NCBI GenBank assembly: GCA_033439265.1
Contig: JAVTVX010000008.1
Location: 2,108,001-2,172,000, forward strand
Direction: 5' to 3'
Length of the DNA stretch: 64,000 bases
DNA from: Dillenia suffruticosa
Taxonomy: Eukaryota; Streptophyta; Magnoliopsida; Dilleniales; Dilleniaceae
The notes under the pieces were generated by a model. That model did no database searches. It saw nothing but the letters and a program-made list of their open reading frames with translations, and was not told where the DNA came from. This document shows, in pieces, positions 36,801-49,273 of the stretch (positions within the stretch are counted from its first letter, which is position 1; each line of letters opens with the position of its first letter). The position numbers and the translations under genes were made by a program.

Positions 36801-37737
36801 GTTCTTAATTCATTATGAGAACTTTGTTACATTCACCAACACTTCCAGGCATTATCCAAAATTGTTCAGAAAATTTTATCTTGAGTTCATGAATTGTGTA
36901 GAATCTAAACATCTTTAAAAGTGAAATTATTTTCTGCCATGTTTGTGTTGGACAATCATCATACTAAAAATAATATGCATATACATTCAAAATTTAATTA
37001 CTTCCCACTTTGATTATCACTGTCTTCTGACTTCTTATTTCTCCAAGTAATCAATCAATGTGCTCAATATTTCTGACCTCTGTCAGCATACAGGTCATCT
37101 TTCTATTAACCAAAGCTGGAGTTAAACAGAAGGATATTGGAAAGGTTATAGCTCTGGGGCCAGAGCTGTTGGGATGTAACATCGCAAATAAGCTGGAGGT
37201 TAATGTTAAATATTTTCTTTCGCTTGGTATACCTCTCAAAGTGTTGGGCGAGATGATCGCGGATTTTCCCATGCTACTTAGATACAATGTTGATGTTCTT
37301 CGGCCCAAGTATCGTTATTTGCGGAGAACTATGGTCCGCCCTTTACAAGACGTGATTGAGTTTCCAAGGTACATGGCATCACAGTGCCTGTTGTTTATCT
37401 TCCTTTGTGGGCCATTTCCTTCTTGTTCTTCCTTTCTTGCTTGATGTCTAGACTATTAAGAGCCATCATCAGAATATCAATCCCATGGTATAAAATAGTG
37501 CCTGGTTTCTGCAGGTTTTTCAGCTATTCTCTTGAACATCGAATAATTCCTAGACACAAAGTTCTGGTGGAGAACAGGATAAATTTTAAGTTGCGATACA
37601 TGTTGGCAAGCACTGATGAAGAGTTCACTGAGAAGGTCCGCAGTGCAGTTGAAAGGCGCCAAAGATTTGAATCTGGTATTGGTGCTCTTGATGATTCTCT
37701 GCCTAATTTTTGGGCAGTCGATGACTTAGAAAGTTGA
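33881..37737 (+). CDS. EMB2219: mTERF family protein, EMB2219/mTERF2-like
   Basis: Organelle nucleic-acid-binding protein of the mTERF family; the Arabidopsis counterpart (At2g21710, EMB2219) is a plastid protein essential for embryogenesis. Six exons: 33881-34686, 35422-35830, 36260-36475, 36689-36796, 37094-37368 and 37515-37737, all in phase, giving 678 aa. The first 60 or so residues are rich in S, T, R and H and lack acidic residues, as a transit peptide does. From about residue 270 a chain of roughly 30-residue mTERF repeats follows, with motifs such as GYVITRCPQLLSY, VIALGPELLGC and MIADFPMLLRYN. Conserved segments KAGDNILDRSLEELDEIV, DFGTMVFDFPKVLGYFTLEE and RYMLASTDEEF support this orthology. 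The donor after exon 4 is GTTCGT (weak). Exon phases are unambiguous; the symbol is by recognition, not by search. Confidence 0.92.
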
Positions 37738-38439
37738 CATTTGTTGAACTACAATTGTTTCTTGTTCTCAAAGAGTTTAACTGTTTGAAGAGGGAGGATA
37801 CTCAGTTCTATTCCTGGAGTGAGAATGTTGAAGAGCATAATATTTTCAACCATCCATTGTCGATGGTAGTTTGTATAATTTTATCAGCATATCCACTTCT
37901 GGTGTTTCTACGGTCTCTTCAGATAGTGTTAACTTTCGAGTATAAACATTCTGTATATAATTTTTAGCATTCGACAAGCCTATTATTAGCAAAGCTCATG
38001 CTTAGCTTGCACAAATACTATCAATGCATAGAAAGTTTTTCCAACAGCTGTCAGAGCATTAATTCACATCATCCAGAGACGAAAGAAAGGGTTGTATGAG
38101 ATGCAATGCCATAAGGTCCTAAAATCTTCAATCATCAAGAAACGAATACTCTAGAAAACATCCATAGATGCCTTGAATAAGAGGAATTACCTATTACAAA
38201 ATTCGGCAGGCCAGTAAATCTTGCTGGCCTTTAATCGATTAAATGAGACGTTGCTTCAGTTAGCAAACAGCAAGCAAATCACAGATAGGTCTATCAACCT
38301 GTCTGCAGAAAATTGTACCTACAAAGGAACATGGATATCACTTATTCAAGGGTCAAACCTGAAATTTCTGAACATCAGATTTTCTACTTGAGATCCACAA
38401 TCTTCAGCCAGAAAAGTAGCATTGATTATGTCTTAAATA
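37738..38439. other. Convergent 3' flanks
   Basis: The 3' ends of the mTERF gene (+) and the bL27m gene (-) meet here. Nothing else is recognised. Confidence 0.5.
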
Positions 38440-39427
38440 TTAAGCAGCTGTCTTCAAGCCAGGGTCCGCAGCAGTTGAGTAAACAGGGTGGAGAACGTGG
38501 CCATCCTTAGGCTCAACATGCACCCACTTGCGGCCACTCAGCTTTCGAGTCTCAAACTTCACACGACCTTCTTTCAAAGCGAATAAAGTGTGATCCTTTC
38601 CTATCCCAACATAGTTTCCAGGATGGAAACGTGTGCTCCTTTGACGAACAATGATATTTCCAGGGATCACTATCTGCACAGATAAGCCAAGAAAGCAAGA
38701 CAGCAAGTAATTACCACAGAAAAATCACACCGTGTCTCACAATACACAATCTTACCTCTCCACCAAATTTCTTCACACCAAGATTTTTCGGCTTTGAGTC
38801 CCGTCCATTTTTTGTTGATCCTGCTGTCTTTTTGGTAGCCCAGCGTCTGAAGAGCAAACTTTGTCCACCTCCGGAAACATCAAAATTTCAAAGTAAGAAT
38901 TTAATCCCACTAACCAGCATCTCTAATGTACTGTTTGGAAGTTTTGAAAGGGGGGGTTCCATAAAAGGACGGAAAGAAAGCGGATGGCAAGGGAAGGGAA
39001 AGAAAATCCTCGTCCCGTTTAGATTTTAAAAATTATTGAAGGGAAATAAAGTATGGTGTCCTTTTAGCTTTTCATTAAAATCTAAACCCCTCTTCTCCAA
39101 TTCCCCCAAATTAAAGGGGACAAGTTTATGAAGAGTTGAAGGGGATTGAAGGTTCTCTTTGAACCCCCCCCCCCCCACCAAAAAAGAAAAAGAAACAAGG
39201 AAAAAAATAAAAATAAAAAAATAGAGGACTATGTTCCCTCTTCTCCCCTTGCAATCCCTCCAGACCCCACCTTCCATATAATATGTAAACGAAACCAGAG
39301 AACCATTCCCAACAAAGAAGGCAGTATATCGAGTTATTTTACCAGTAGCGCTGCTGTAAACAGGCATGTCACGAATGAGCTCTCTAAGATTGATTCTCCG
39401 ACATATTGCTGTTGCAAATTTCATCAT
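38440..39427 (-). CDS. Mitochondrial ribosomal protein bL27m
   Basis: Large-subunit ribosomal protein bL27 of the mitochondrial type. Minus-strand coding exons 39343-39427, 38756-38868 and 38440-38673 join in phases 1 and 0 to give 143 aa. The first 30 residues ([17 protein letters not shown]...) form a presequence close to that of the Arabidopsis mitochondrial L27. Exon 2 encodes [20 protein letters not shown] and [10 protein letters not shown]; exon 3 encodes [20 protein letters not shown] and the conserved [12 protein letters not shown]. An acceptor (CCCTTTTTCCAG, ending at 39456) lies 28 bp upstream of the ATG, and a donor-like CAG|GTACGT near 40711 suggests a leader intron of about 1.25 kb. 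Start chosen as the first of two adjacent ATGs. It diverges from the NFD6-like gene. Confidence 0.93.
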
Positions 39428-39456
39428 GCCAATTCCAGAACAAGGTCAACCTAACC

Positions 39457-40711
39457 TGGAAAAAGGGAATCCCTAGAAATGGTTGCTAATGGCATTAATA
39501 GAAAAAAGGGGGATAAAAGAGAAAACTCCAATAACATGGGTTGGCTGAAGTATCATTCCACTGGACCACATCTGGCTACAGACAGAAAGAAGCCACCGTG
39601 CAGATTTTACATGTGCATACAATCCTTAGTTTCCCTGCATGTCACCAAATGAAATGCACAAACAAAGAACCACACCAATGTGGTTCCCATCAGCAAAACA
39701 GATATACTAAAGCAAGAATGCAGAGGATTCAACCTCATTACAAAGTAAATCTTCTACTTAGGTGTGAAAACAAGCAAGTATTATGTTGCTCAAGGTTTGT
39801 CCTAGCGTCATAAGAGCGGAACCGAATGAGCATCATACAAGCCACAAGCTTAATTTATAAATGATAAACAAGAAGAAAGCTGATAGTGCAATGCTCAAAA
39901 CTGAACTCAAACCAAAATCTTATAACCCCACCAAAGCTTTTGCTGAGTCAAATTCAAGTCAAGGTAGGCCTACTATGATTGCTTTTACTGCCCTACTCTT
40001 CAGTAGTAGATTATGTTGGGCGAAGGGAGGGAGTGGGCAGGGAAGGAAACCTCCAACCCCAAGGAAAAACTTAAAAGGAAAAAATCCTTACGTACATAAC
40101 TTCGGTAATTATAACCCCGAATATTTTTAACCCCCTAAAATTTATAGCCGCAGCCCCCAAATTATAAACCCGAAAGCAGACTGTGTTTTGCCCTTGATAT
40201 GCCCCTTGGTATGAATTTATGGATTCGGCCCTAGTTACATATAAATAGGTAAATATTAAATTAAAGCACAGTCCTTGAATATGCAGCATGAATTTTTCGG
40301 AGCTTGAAACGTTGTTATAATACAAAGCTAGAAAAGTTATGATGCTAGCTTGAGACTAGGAACCTCGACAAACACCAAGTAATCTCTACTCAGCTCAAGC
40401 AAGACACATATCTGAGTAATCTCTACAAATCTATCAAATGAATATTTCATTTTTTCTATTTTTCATTGAATCAAATTATCAAACACATGGTAACTAAATT
40501 AAAACCAACAATGAAACTTGAATTTAATGTCAAAATTAAAATGAAAACACTAACTTTGGGGAAATAGTCGACAATTAGTATAATTAATTCCAAACAAAGG
40601 CATTAGAAAAGAAGGTCAAGGAAGCAAAACAAGAAATGAAACTCGACAAGCGAATTTGGGGGGAAAGAGAGAGAGAGAGAGAGAGATAGAGATGAGAGAA
40701 GTTGTGACGTA
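39457..40711 (-). other. Probable leader intron of bL27m
   Basis: Bounded on the minus strand by a GTACGT donor near 40710 and the acceptor ending CCAG at 39456. The interior holds no coding exon that I recognise and no repeat. The exact donor is uncertain. Confidence 0.4.
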
Positions 40712-40971
40712 CCTGAGGAAGAGGAGAGAGAAAATATAGAGCGTTGAAGTGAGCTGGGATGAGGGGGGAGGGCGGGGGGGACGGGGATGGACCGGACTAG
40801 CGAGGGAGGCAGAGACTTTTGAGTGGAGATGAGCTGGCATGGGCTCCAGCCTCGCCCGGGCCAATGCTATTTAAACGTATCGTTTGGAGAGTGAAACGTT
40901 GTGTTTTAAAATATGAGATTTTGGACTGAAATCTCTTATTCTAGGGTTTAAGCACACACATTCTCTCTAAA
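40712..40971. promoter_or_regulatory. Shared divergent promoter, bL27m / NFD6-like gene
   Basis: About 260 bp hold the first, non-coding exon of bL27m and the leader of the NFD6-like gene. Sequence features include GGGCC and CCAAT-like words (40856-40866) and a CTAGGGTTTAA telo-box-like motif at 40941-40951. A minus-strand open frame here (40616-40864) is probably not coding. Confidence 0.5.
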
Positions 40972-42096
40972 ATGGCGTCGCTCAGCAGATCAGCGGTAAT
41001 GGGTTGCGCGAGGTCCATGGCAGCTCGAGCCCAAACAGTAACTCCGAAAACATTTTCTTCTAGACCCATTTCGTCCTCTGCTTTTGTATCCTCTTCTTCT
41101 TCTTCTTCAACAAGAACAAGCCTTCACAATGCTTCAAAGTAAGAGCTTTCTGTATTAAATCCATTTTTCGTAAGTGGGTGAATTTCATTTTCTGATGGGG
41201 GTTTTTGATTGTCTATATTTTTGCTTTTCAGGGCTGTTCCGGTTTTGGGATGTATGGAGTCATTGATGCCTTATCATAATGCTGTGGCTAATGCTCGTCT
41301 TAAGTCTATCATCGCTGTTGATTCTAGCTGCTGGAGTTGGCTCTCTCAAGGTCTCTCTCTCTCTCAGAATTTCGCTTGTCCAGTTTCATGTCGTTATTTG
41401 CTTCATTGGTCTTCTTCGGTACTGTCTATATTCGCATTCATTGTGCTAATTGACGACTATTTCCCCAGAGTTAGGTTTTTAATTCCGTGATGAATTGAGA
41501 TCTCATCGTTGGTTTTATGGAGGTACCATGTGTTTGATTATATGATTTAATGAAAATGAAAAAAGAAAATTGGTGGTCTTGAAACATATTCATTAGGCAG
41601 ATTTTGTGAAAATTACTTACATATATGTCTTACTTGTACTGGGTTGAGATGAGTAAAGATTGTGTTTGTAGAGTTTCCTAGTTAAGGATTCAAGCTAACA
41701 GCTCATGACCTTGTACTATTAACTTTTCAACGAAAGTTATAAAGGATATAACAAATGGGCATAGTAATGAAAAATGTGCCGCATTGTAATTTGCTATTTC
41801 AGTCCAAATTACTAATATACTACACACAGACACACACATATGATGGATGTCTTATCTAATACTGGTTTTGCGTATTCCTGACTTGCCATTGTATTTCATT
41901 GTATAGGACTTGATTTGCCGTTGTGACAGGGCCTGGTGGATCTATTCAAGGAAATAAACAAATAGAATTTTTTTTGGTCCTCTGATTATTGACACACAGA
42001 CACACACATATGATGGATGTCTTATCTAATACTGGTTTTGCGTATTCCTGACTTGCCATTGTATTTCATTGTATAGGACTTGATTTGCCGTTGTGA
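40972..42096 (+). CDS. NUCLEAR FUSION DEFECTIVE 6-like small organellar protein
   Basis: Small protein of the plant NFD6 family; the Arabidopsis member is a mitochondrial protein needed for polar nuclear fusion in the embryo sac. Exon 1 is 40972-41138 (MASLSRSAVMGCARSM..., a serine- and arginine-rich presequence). Exon 2 is 41232-41350, with the family signature VLGCMESLMPYHNAVANARL, IIAVDSSCWSWLSQ. The frame then needs two bases, which a third exon supplies at 41907-41926, ending the protein ...SQGLDLPL after 101 aa. The same exon occurs again, identical, at 42077-42096 because of a 170-bp tandem duplication. Without splicing after exon 2 the frame reads on to a stop at 41490, which would give a longer, unlikely C-terminus. 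Family assignment is firm; the last exon is a prediction. Confidence 0.85.
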
Positions 42097-42162
42097 CAGG
42101 GCCTGGTGGATCTATTCAAGGAAATAAACAAATAGAATTTTTTTTGGTCCTCTGATTATTGA
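41822..42162. repeat. Perfect 170-bp tandem duplication containing the NFD6 last exon
   Basis: Bases 41822-41992 recur without a mismatch at 41992-42162 (offset 170). Each copy contains a CA-rich start, an acceptor (TTGTATAG), the 20-bp terminal coding exon with its stop, and about 65 bp of downstream sequence. Absence of any difference means a very recent event or an assembly artefact. Confidence 0.97.
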
Positions 42163-42918
42163 AGTTGTAATCTGAATTTTGAAGTTTATGTAAACCCTTT
42201 TCTAGCCAAATAACTAGTGACTGATTTTGTTTGCATTCCATGGATTTTTGGTCTTATCTCTAGGGCATTTGCTTATTTAGTGTTCAGGGTTCCAATCAGG
42301 TAGTGTGATAATTGTGCCTGATTTTTTATACTGTGTCACATTTTGATGGTGGGTTCATCTATTTTTTCTGCTCAAATGTTAAATTGTTGCGAATCTCTTG
42401 AAATTGATTTAAATGAAGTATTATGCAAAATTGAATAGCTGAGGTTTAAATGTGTACTTAACCTTTTCTTTATGAATGGCAATCAATTATGTTTACTCAC
42501 AGGTTGATGACATATATAGTGCACAAAATGCATATCTACTTGTTGCCCCTATAGGCTTTCAAATTTCTACTTTATGGACCTTGCTTTGTGTATGAAAACA
42601 TATACTATACATAAATATTTTCTTCAATTATGTGTCCTAACTAATCCCTGATTTGAATATCAAAAGATTAATTCATCATGATTCCATTTCAAGCTAAGAT
42701 ATATTTGTGCTAAGGTAGCCACCGATTGATGTCAAATAGGGCTTGTATTGGGGATACTTCTGGTTACAAATGTGATAACCCCACTTCTTCATCCTCGGAC
42801 TAAGATGGTTGAGTTTGTGCGAATTTATTTGCTCGTTATTTTATGGTCAAGATTTTTGCATGGTCCAAGGCAGAACTTCTAGAAAATCGATTGGTGATTG
42901 TTTTAGAAAATTGTTGAC
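42163..42918. other. 3' flank of the NFD6-like gene
   Basis: Likely 3' untranslated or downstream sequence. No gene or repeat is recognised. Confidence 0.4.
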
Positions 42919-43136
42919 AGTATAGCATTTCATTTCTATTGATGTTCTTGGATGTAGTGATCGAATACTAGACTCACTTAGCCAAAATCTCGAGTTCGAT
43001 TCTTAGAAATGGAAAAACTGGTGCTGGGAGAACTGATTTCTAAAGTGGGTTTTATAGTGCTTAGACCGGTTTAGTCAAATAATCCAAATTGGTGGTAGAC
43101 ACATTTACACCGAAAAAAAGTATAGTATTGCATTTC
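42919..43136 (+). mobile_element. tRNA-derived SINE (family D) with target-site duplication
   Basis: The insert 42937-43118 (182 bp) has a tRNA-like head (GGATGTAGTGATCGAATACT), a good box B (GAGTTCGATTCTTAG), a unique body and an A tail. Flanking 18-bp repeats at 42919-42936 and 43119-43136, beginning AGTATAG, match at 16 of 18 positions. Not related to family A outside the pol III boxes. Confidence 0.8.
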
Positions 43137-46100
43137 CTCAAATTGCATTGCTTCGAGCAAATGCTAGGTAGCAACAGTTGCTTTTCTGAAGTGATGGTGC
43201 CTGCTAATCTGAAGTGATGATGCCTACTGCATTGATCGCTTGACTATTTTAGTTCTAGTTGGAGGGTTAGAATCAGTTGTTACCTCACTTGTCTCGGCTA
43301 TTAGCAAATGCTGATCTTTATGACTCTGATTCATTTTTATTGAAAGTATGTCAGCATGCATTCAAATAACTTTTGCACAAATGTCCTACGGAATAGCTTG
43401 AAATTCTTGCACGTGTTAGAAGTTGAGTTCAAGTTTTATCTCCTCCTCACGCGAAGCAAAAAAGGGAAAGAGAAATTGGAGAAATTAGTATGTTGGTATA
43501 CAAGGAATATTCAATTGCGCCGTACTAGAGTTATTTGATCATTTCTAGTCATGCACTCTGGGTTTTACTCTATTTGCAAACCCTTTAGTGCTCGACCTCA
43601 ACATAGGCTTGGCTAGGGTTTAACATAGAAGCTATTTTGTGTGGGTTCTGTGATTGGCTAATATGACCATATACAATCGAGATTCTCTATTTGACTGACA
43701 CAATAGTGTATAATTTGCTACTATATTAGTGATGGAACTACTGCAAAGCTTACGGCTTGAATGGAGCAAAGTTTCTCTTCTCAAGAGGTTTGAATCATGA
43801 ATTCTAGGAAGAAACTCCATCGGCATGGCAGGCCAGTCAGTGATCATTCTTATGGTAACCCTCAACTGGTACAGTGCTTTAGTCAAGACATGTGGCTTTC
43901 AAGCTTGATTTATGGCAAAAAATGCACCACTTATATGCACCAAAAACTAAATGAGTATTGCCATGCACACAAAGGGGCAATCATGTACCGATGACAATTT
44001 AATAAGTAAAAGTATTAAATTTTTTAATTAAATCTCGAGTTTAAAACTTGAAAATGAAAAATACTATACTGAGAGATTTCTCTTAAATTAAATATGATAA
44101 CGCTCGAATTAAATCAATCGGAATATGCTCTAAATATCGGTAAGTTATAACAGAAAAAAAAGGGTATACTATGTCCATGCCACCAAAACCACAGTTTGAT
44201 CTGTGTAGTGCAACCCCCCCCCCCCCTGCCCCCCACCCCACCCCACGCAAAAAAAACCTTCAAAGGCATTGAAAGCGGAGGAAAACTGACTTCTCAGTGC
44301 ACAGTTATCACATATTTGATAACTTACCCTAGAAATATAATTCTTAATGTAGCATAGGATGCTCAGAATTTCTCTCACTGCATGTGCCTTTCGCGTGAAA
44401 TAGTTGACGTTTCGTGGGGTATCCACGTTCTCCTACAGGCCGTGCAAGATTGGAGGACGAAAACATATGTAACCTTATTTTTGCAGTGTGTTAAATGATT
44501 TTAAATTTGTTGAGCATTTCTATCTGCTGGGTTTCTTTCCTTTTTGGTCAATGACCTTCCAACACTTGGCTGTTTCCCACAGTTTGAGGATCATCTCCTT
44601 CCTTCAAATTACGCAAAGAGGAAGTAGGATGCTTGTTTGAATAAAAAGTTGATGTGCTTGCAAATCCTCAATTTGGATAATTTTATTAATATATAGTTGG
44701 AATATGTTATTCTTTATGGCATAAGTGGCCCAGAAGCAACACACTGTACCAGCATTAATCCGCTATGGCCACTTCAATTTTGTGCTGTCTCAAGTAATTT
44801 TAATTCTAACAAGAAAAAAAACATTTTCTCGTGCATAAGTAGTTAATAAAAGCCAACCTCTATTTACAGCTTGGTTTATATATCTCTTAATCAAGTCTCA
44901 TATTTAAACATGAAAATAGAAAAAATTACGTTAAGAAAATTTTTCTTGATTTGAATCCGATAATTTTCTGACAAGATTAATCGAAATATAAATGTAAATA
45001 TTGATTGATTATTAAAAAAAATTAGTTTCATTGAAGCAAATAAATTCGTGGGGCATAAGATATCATTAGCTATATCCTCTGAACTTGAGGGAGTTGGATT
45101 TGGTTAACGCTTAGAAGTTTGATATTCCAAATTTCTTCTACTCAACACGTTAGTAGACCTGTTAATCGCTCTCTCCCCCTCCCTCTCTCTGTGTAAAACA
45201 TCATGAGTCTGTGGGGTGAAAGCAGAATTCAAGAAAACTTTTGTTTCAGTCTCAGCACATCATTTTCAATACATCGTTCTTGTGTACCTGCAAATTGCAA
45301 AGGATAAGGTGTGCACAATATCAGAGACCCACGGAAGTTGGCCCGACTTTTTCCTCTATTTCCAGAAACCTCCCCTCAATTATTTCAGAATGACACTCCT
45401 ACCCCTGAATTTCAATACCCAAATTTCTTCGGTTCTTTTCGTACGTTTTTTGCAAAATTAGAAGGAAACAAGAAAAAGCCATTTCGATTATGACAATTTA
45501 AAGAATTGGGTTGCTCTCAATTTTTTGAAATTTTCTTTTGATTTCCAAAATTTTTGTGTGGCAGTAATTCTTTTGAGACTGAAGGCTGTCGTGGGTGTCT
45601 GTGACTCTGTTTTGATTGGTGAAAGCTATTCGAGAAGGCATCAGAAGCTTTAACTCGATATTTTGAATTTATTAGTCAACTAAGACGAAAGATAATTGTG
45701 GGTGAGTTTTGTTTGCCTCACTGCATTAAATATTTGTGGAATTATTTTGGTTATGACTGGGGGGGGGGCATTTTGTTTTAGTTTTTTTTATTGAATCTAT
45801 TAATCAATTTATTAATTTTAATTAATTCAATTCAAATTAATTATTTTCAAATCTAAAAATTTGATAAAAAAAAATTTAATATTCTTATCATTAGACTCGT
45901 AACCTGGATTTTATTTTGTTCGTCAGTTATCAAAAACTGAAATAGCACAATAAATTATGCCGTAGCTTTGGACTTGGTTCAAGTTTTAGACAAATGAGAA
46001 GAAGGCTGAACTCTGCCTATGTTTTTTAATAGTTTATATTAATTCTTATCTTAAAATCAATTATTCTTAAAATTTTCAAAATACGTTAGTTTGATTTGGG

Positions 46101-46552
46101 ATTTAAAGGTTTATAATCTTGTTAATGAATTTATAGCAGAGTCCTCCAGAAGTATGTAGCATTGCAAAGTGGCCCTTCGGAGCTCTTCCTCTCCATCTGG
46201 TATTGATCTTTCATTTCCATGTAAAGGATTTACTGTAGTTTTTGTGGGTTTCCAACACTTTTCCTGAGTCCGGTAAATGCCCTTTCAATTGCCTCATCTT
46301 TCCTTTATATCTTTTAGGACATCTGGTTTATTTTTCACCTCTTTCAGAAAGCAATTTCTATAAATACTTTTCCCACCTATTTTTCCAACTATAAAACCCA
46401 CTTTTTCATCTTCTTATCTTTTGATGGTGCTTTCTTTTTCCTCCCCTAAAGAGTTGGGTATCTTCTAACCCTTTCTCCATCTTCTTCCATACTTGGTGAC
46501 TCCCATCACTCAATAGTCACAGCTCAATTTCATTTAAACTTTCAAATTTTTA

Positions 46553-46594
<42 letters not shown>

Positions 46595-46849
46595 GAGTGC
46601 ATGGGCTGTCTGGTATTTCAAATTCAATGGTATTTTACCATTCCTTTCTCATGTTTTCTCTGTGGGTGTTTTTCTGATTTCTGATGTTTGAAATATGTTA
46701 GAAAATTTGCTTTTTGATATTGCTTCCTTTTTGATTTCGCTGCAGGTTTTCTACACACACATGAATCTCACTTTTATGGGGGTTTCCTGGTCATTTTTGT
46801 TATCAATGTGGAAGGATATTACCAAGGCTGAGGACTAACTCAAAAACAA
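43137..46849. other. Intergenic, upstream of the At1g01500-like gene
   Basis: No protein-coding gene recognised. Two AT-rich segments (about 44020-44155 and 44870-45025) resemble diverged SINEs, having body blocks and A tails but no clear target duplications. A C run lies near 44214-44226. The right end holds the promoter of the next gene: TATAAATA at 46359-46366, a GA run at 46556-46598, and probably a leader intron ending GCTGCAG at 46745. Confidence 0.45.
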
Positions 46850-48571
46850 ATGGAGAATTCCTATGAGAAAATGAATGGGAATCATGGCCTGGTTGACAAC
46901 GGACACAAGAGTATGTTACAGTTTTGCCAACCTTGTGTAAAGGTATCTTTGCCTTGGCTTGATTTAAGAGTTTTCTATGTTAGAATCAGCAAGTGTGAGA
47001 TCGATGATTCGACTCCTGAATATCTCACATTGAACCATGTTCCACTTGATCAAAGCACCCTTCTCGAAGTCAATGGCGTTAGAACTAGTATAGACTCTGA
47101 TGGAGCCTCAACCCTTCTTAGAAGAGACCGATTAGATAAGAAATCCGAGGTAGCTACTTTTGTTTGCACTGATGGTATCAGGATGACCGGGAGTGTGAAG
47201 TTTGAGGTTTTTGACAAGGATGTTCTTGTGCTATCCGGGGTACTAGAAATGAATGATTTTGTTGGGGAAGTGAAAAACCGTAGCCGAAAATGGAGCATTA
47301 GTTGTGAATCAGATGTTTCGGTGGGGGCTGGATTTCTGAAGGGGAAACACTGTGTTGGCTTGGAATCAGTCTCACCGATGATTGAGGTTTATGTTGCCGG
47401 TTCCTTTTCAGGCACACCAATCATCTTAAGCAAGACTTTGCAGGTTAGGAAGAAGCAACTTAGGAAAGAGATGTTGAATTCATTACCAGAGTATGAACCA
47501 AATGAAAGCCATAAATATCCTATGCCTGGTCTTGTTTTGCAGGTATTTTACTCACTTTTACAATCTTGGACCTAAATTTTTACTAGATAACCCAACTTAT
47601 TGATGCATGTATATTAATTTTTTCAAGGTTCTCTATGACTTCTCCGATGGCAAGATAAATAAATAAATAAACTTGTTTCTTTTGAGAAAGCTTGTGCTTG
47701 AATTGTAAATCAAGACCTTGCTCTTATCTCGTTTGAGTAGTGAATGGACATGGCACATATTTTCAAGGAACATCACACTTAGAGCTGTTCTTTTGTGTTC
47801 AGTGACATAATTTCCTAGTTGTACCAGAATTTCACATGGTTATGCCATTGATATTTGTGAATGTCTGTGGATGCTTCCCTTCATCTTTATTATATGCGAC
47901 ATCTTATCTGTTGCCTACGACTTGTTTATCTAAGATTTGGTAGCATTGCAACTCACTCTGCAAAATTATTTTTAAGATGATTTGTGAAAACCAAGTGGAT
48001 TTTTCCACCATAATCCTATGTATTTTGATAATAATGACTGAAAGATGGAAACTAACATGCAATTTTGGGTATGTAAAGTTAATGCTGCCTTCGACATATA
48101 TGGTGAAAAGGTGTTGCTTATAAAGAAAGATGATTTACATCCATATTTGGTTGCAAAGTGCCATTCTGCACACCCATCTGCCCTCTTTATTGCGAAACTA
48201 TGTAATCGGTAGAGGTTCTTACTATACCTATCATGTGAAGTAAATGCCTGGTGCATCTTTTAATGGGCTCCTGTGAGAAAATTGGCACACAGAGAGAGAG
48301 AGATTTATCTACCCTTCTTGTTTTCATACATAACAGGTCCTATGTTTCTGATCTGCAGAACTATAAACCAGCTGAAAATGAAGACTATAGCATCTACCCA
48401 GCAATGGAATATATAGAGGGTGAAGACGGTGAGCTTTCATGGTTTACTGCTGGTGTGAGGGTTGGTGTTGGGATCGGACTCGGTGTTTGTCTTGGTATAG
48501 GAATTGGTGTTGGATTGCTAGTCAGAACTTACCAAGGAACCACCCGCAACTTCAAAGGGCGACTTCTTTAA
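46850..48571 (+). CDS. At1g01500-like protein of unknown function
   Basis: Plant-specific protein of the uncharacterised At1g01500 family. Exons 46850-47542 and 48359-48571 join in phase 0 to give 301 aa. The soluble N-terminal part contains the family segments CVKVSLPWLDLRVFYVRIS, PEYLTLNHVPLDQSTLLEVN and GVLEMNDFVGE, and a segment with SPMIEVYVAGSFSGTPIILS. Exon 2 encodes an acidic linker and one glycine-rich hydrophobic stretch (GVRVGVGIGLGVCLGIGIGV, then GLL), a likely membrane anchor with GxxxG spacing, followed by a short basic tail. Older databases attach an erythronate-4-phosphate dehydrogenase label to this family, which nothing in the sequence supports. The preceding in-frame region has no better ATG. 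Confidence 0.9.
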
Positions 48572-49273
48572 CACGGACACACAACTTAAACAACCTATGT
48601 GACTATACAAGTTCCCTTACTCCAAAAGCCAAAAATGGAAGCTGACTTGGTTGCATTTCTAAGGTCCTTGTTCTTCGATGTCTCTTTTTTTTTATCTGCA
48701 ATCGTTTGCAGAAATTGTCACGCTTTCTTCCTTTCTTTTTCTTGACATCACTTTGAGGTGTCAAGCTTCTTTTTCTAATAAAAGTGGGTAATCTAATATA
48801 GATGTATAAGCATAAACTCACAGCATTTTCTGCTCTAGGGTTGTAAGATGTGAGCCTCACAGCTCCTCACCATGTAAACATGTTTCGTGTGAGAATGGCA
48901 CCGCTTGTTCAATGAAGTTTTGCTTCTCTTTTTGTTATATGAGTTTATTACCGTTCGGCTGTCCGTACAAGAACATATTGAGCACAGTTTTCAGACTATA
49001 AAACATGATACAACATTTTATAACTTATGATATTAAGAATTTTTTATACAATTTTTTGGTGTCATCATGTCCGTATCATATTCCACGCTTCCTATGTTTT
49101 AGTCTTTTGGGACCTTGACTTCAATTTTCTATCAAACGATCCTAACTAGCTTTACAGCTATACCCTTTACGTCAGAATTCCACCTGTACTCCCATCTCAC
49201 TAGACTTCCATGGCATTTCCTGTCCTAGATTTTATTTATTTACTTATTTTCTTAAAAAGTAATTTTGGGAATC
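48572..49273. other. 3' UTR and intergenic DNA
   Basis: Probable 3' untranslated region to about 48920, then unassigned DNA up to the L1 fragment. Confidence 0.5.

Noticed and set aside
40616-40864. Minus-strand frame of 82 codons near the bL27m promoter
   Set aside because: It lies in the leader exon and promoter, is low complexity, and is out of frame with the supported bL27m exons.
41351-41490. Read-through C-terminus of the NFD6-like protein after exon 2
   Set aside because: It would add about 45 unconserved residues starting in a CT repeat; a spliced exon giving the short family-like ending fits better.
43190-43330. Possible box C/D snoRNA (TGATGAT near 43214)
   Set aside because: No correctly spaced D box or terminal stem could be found.
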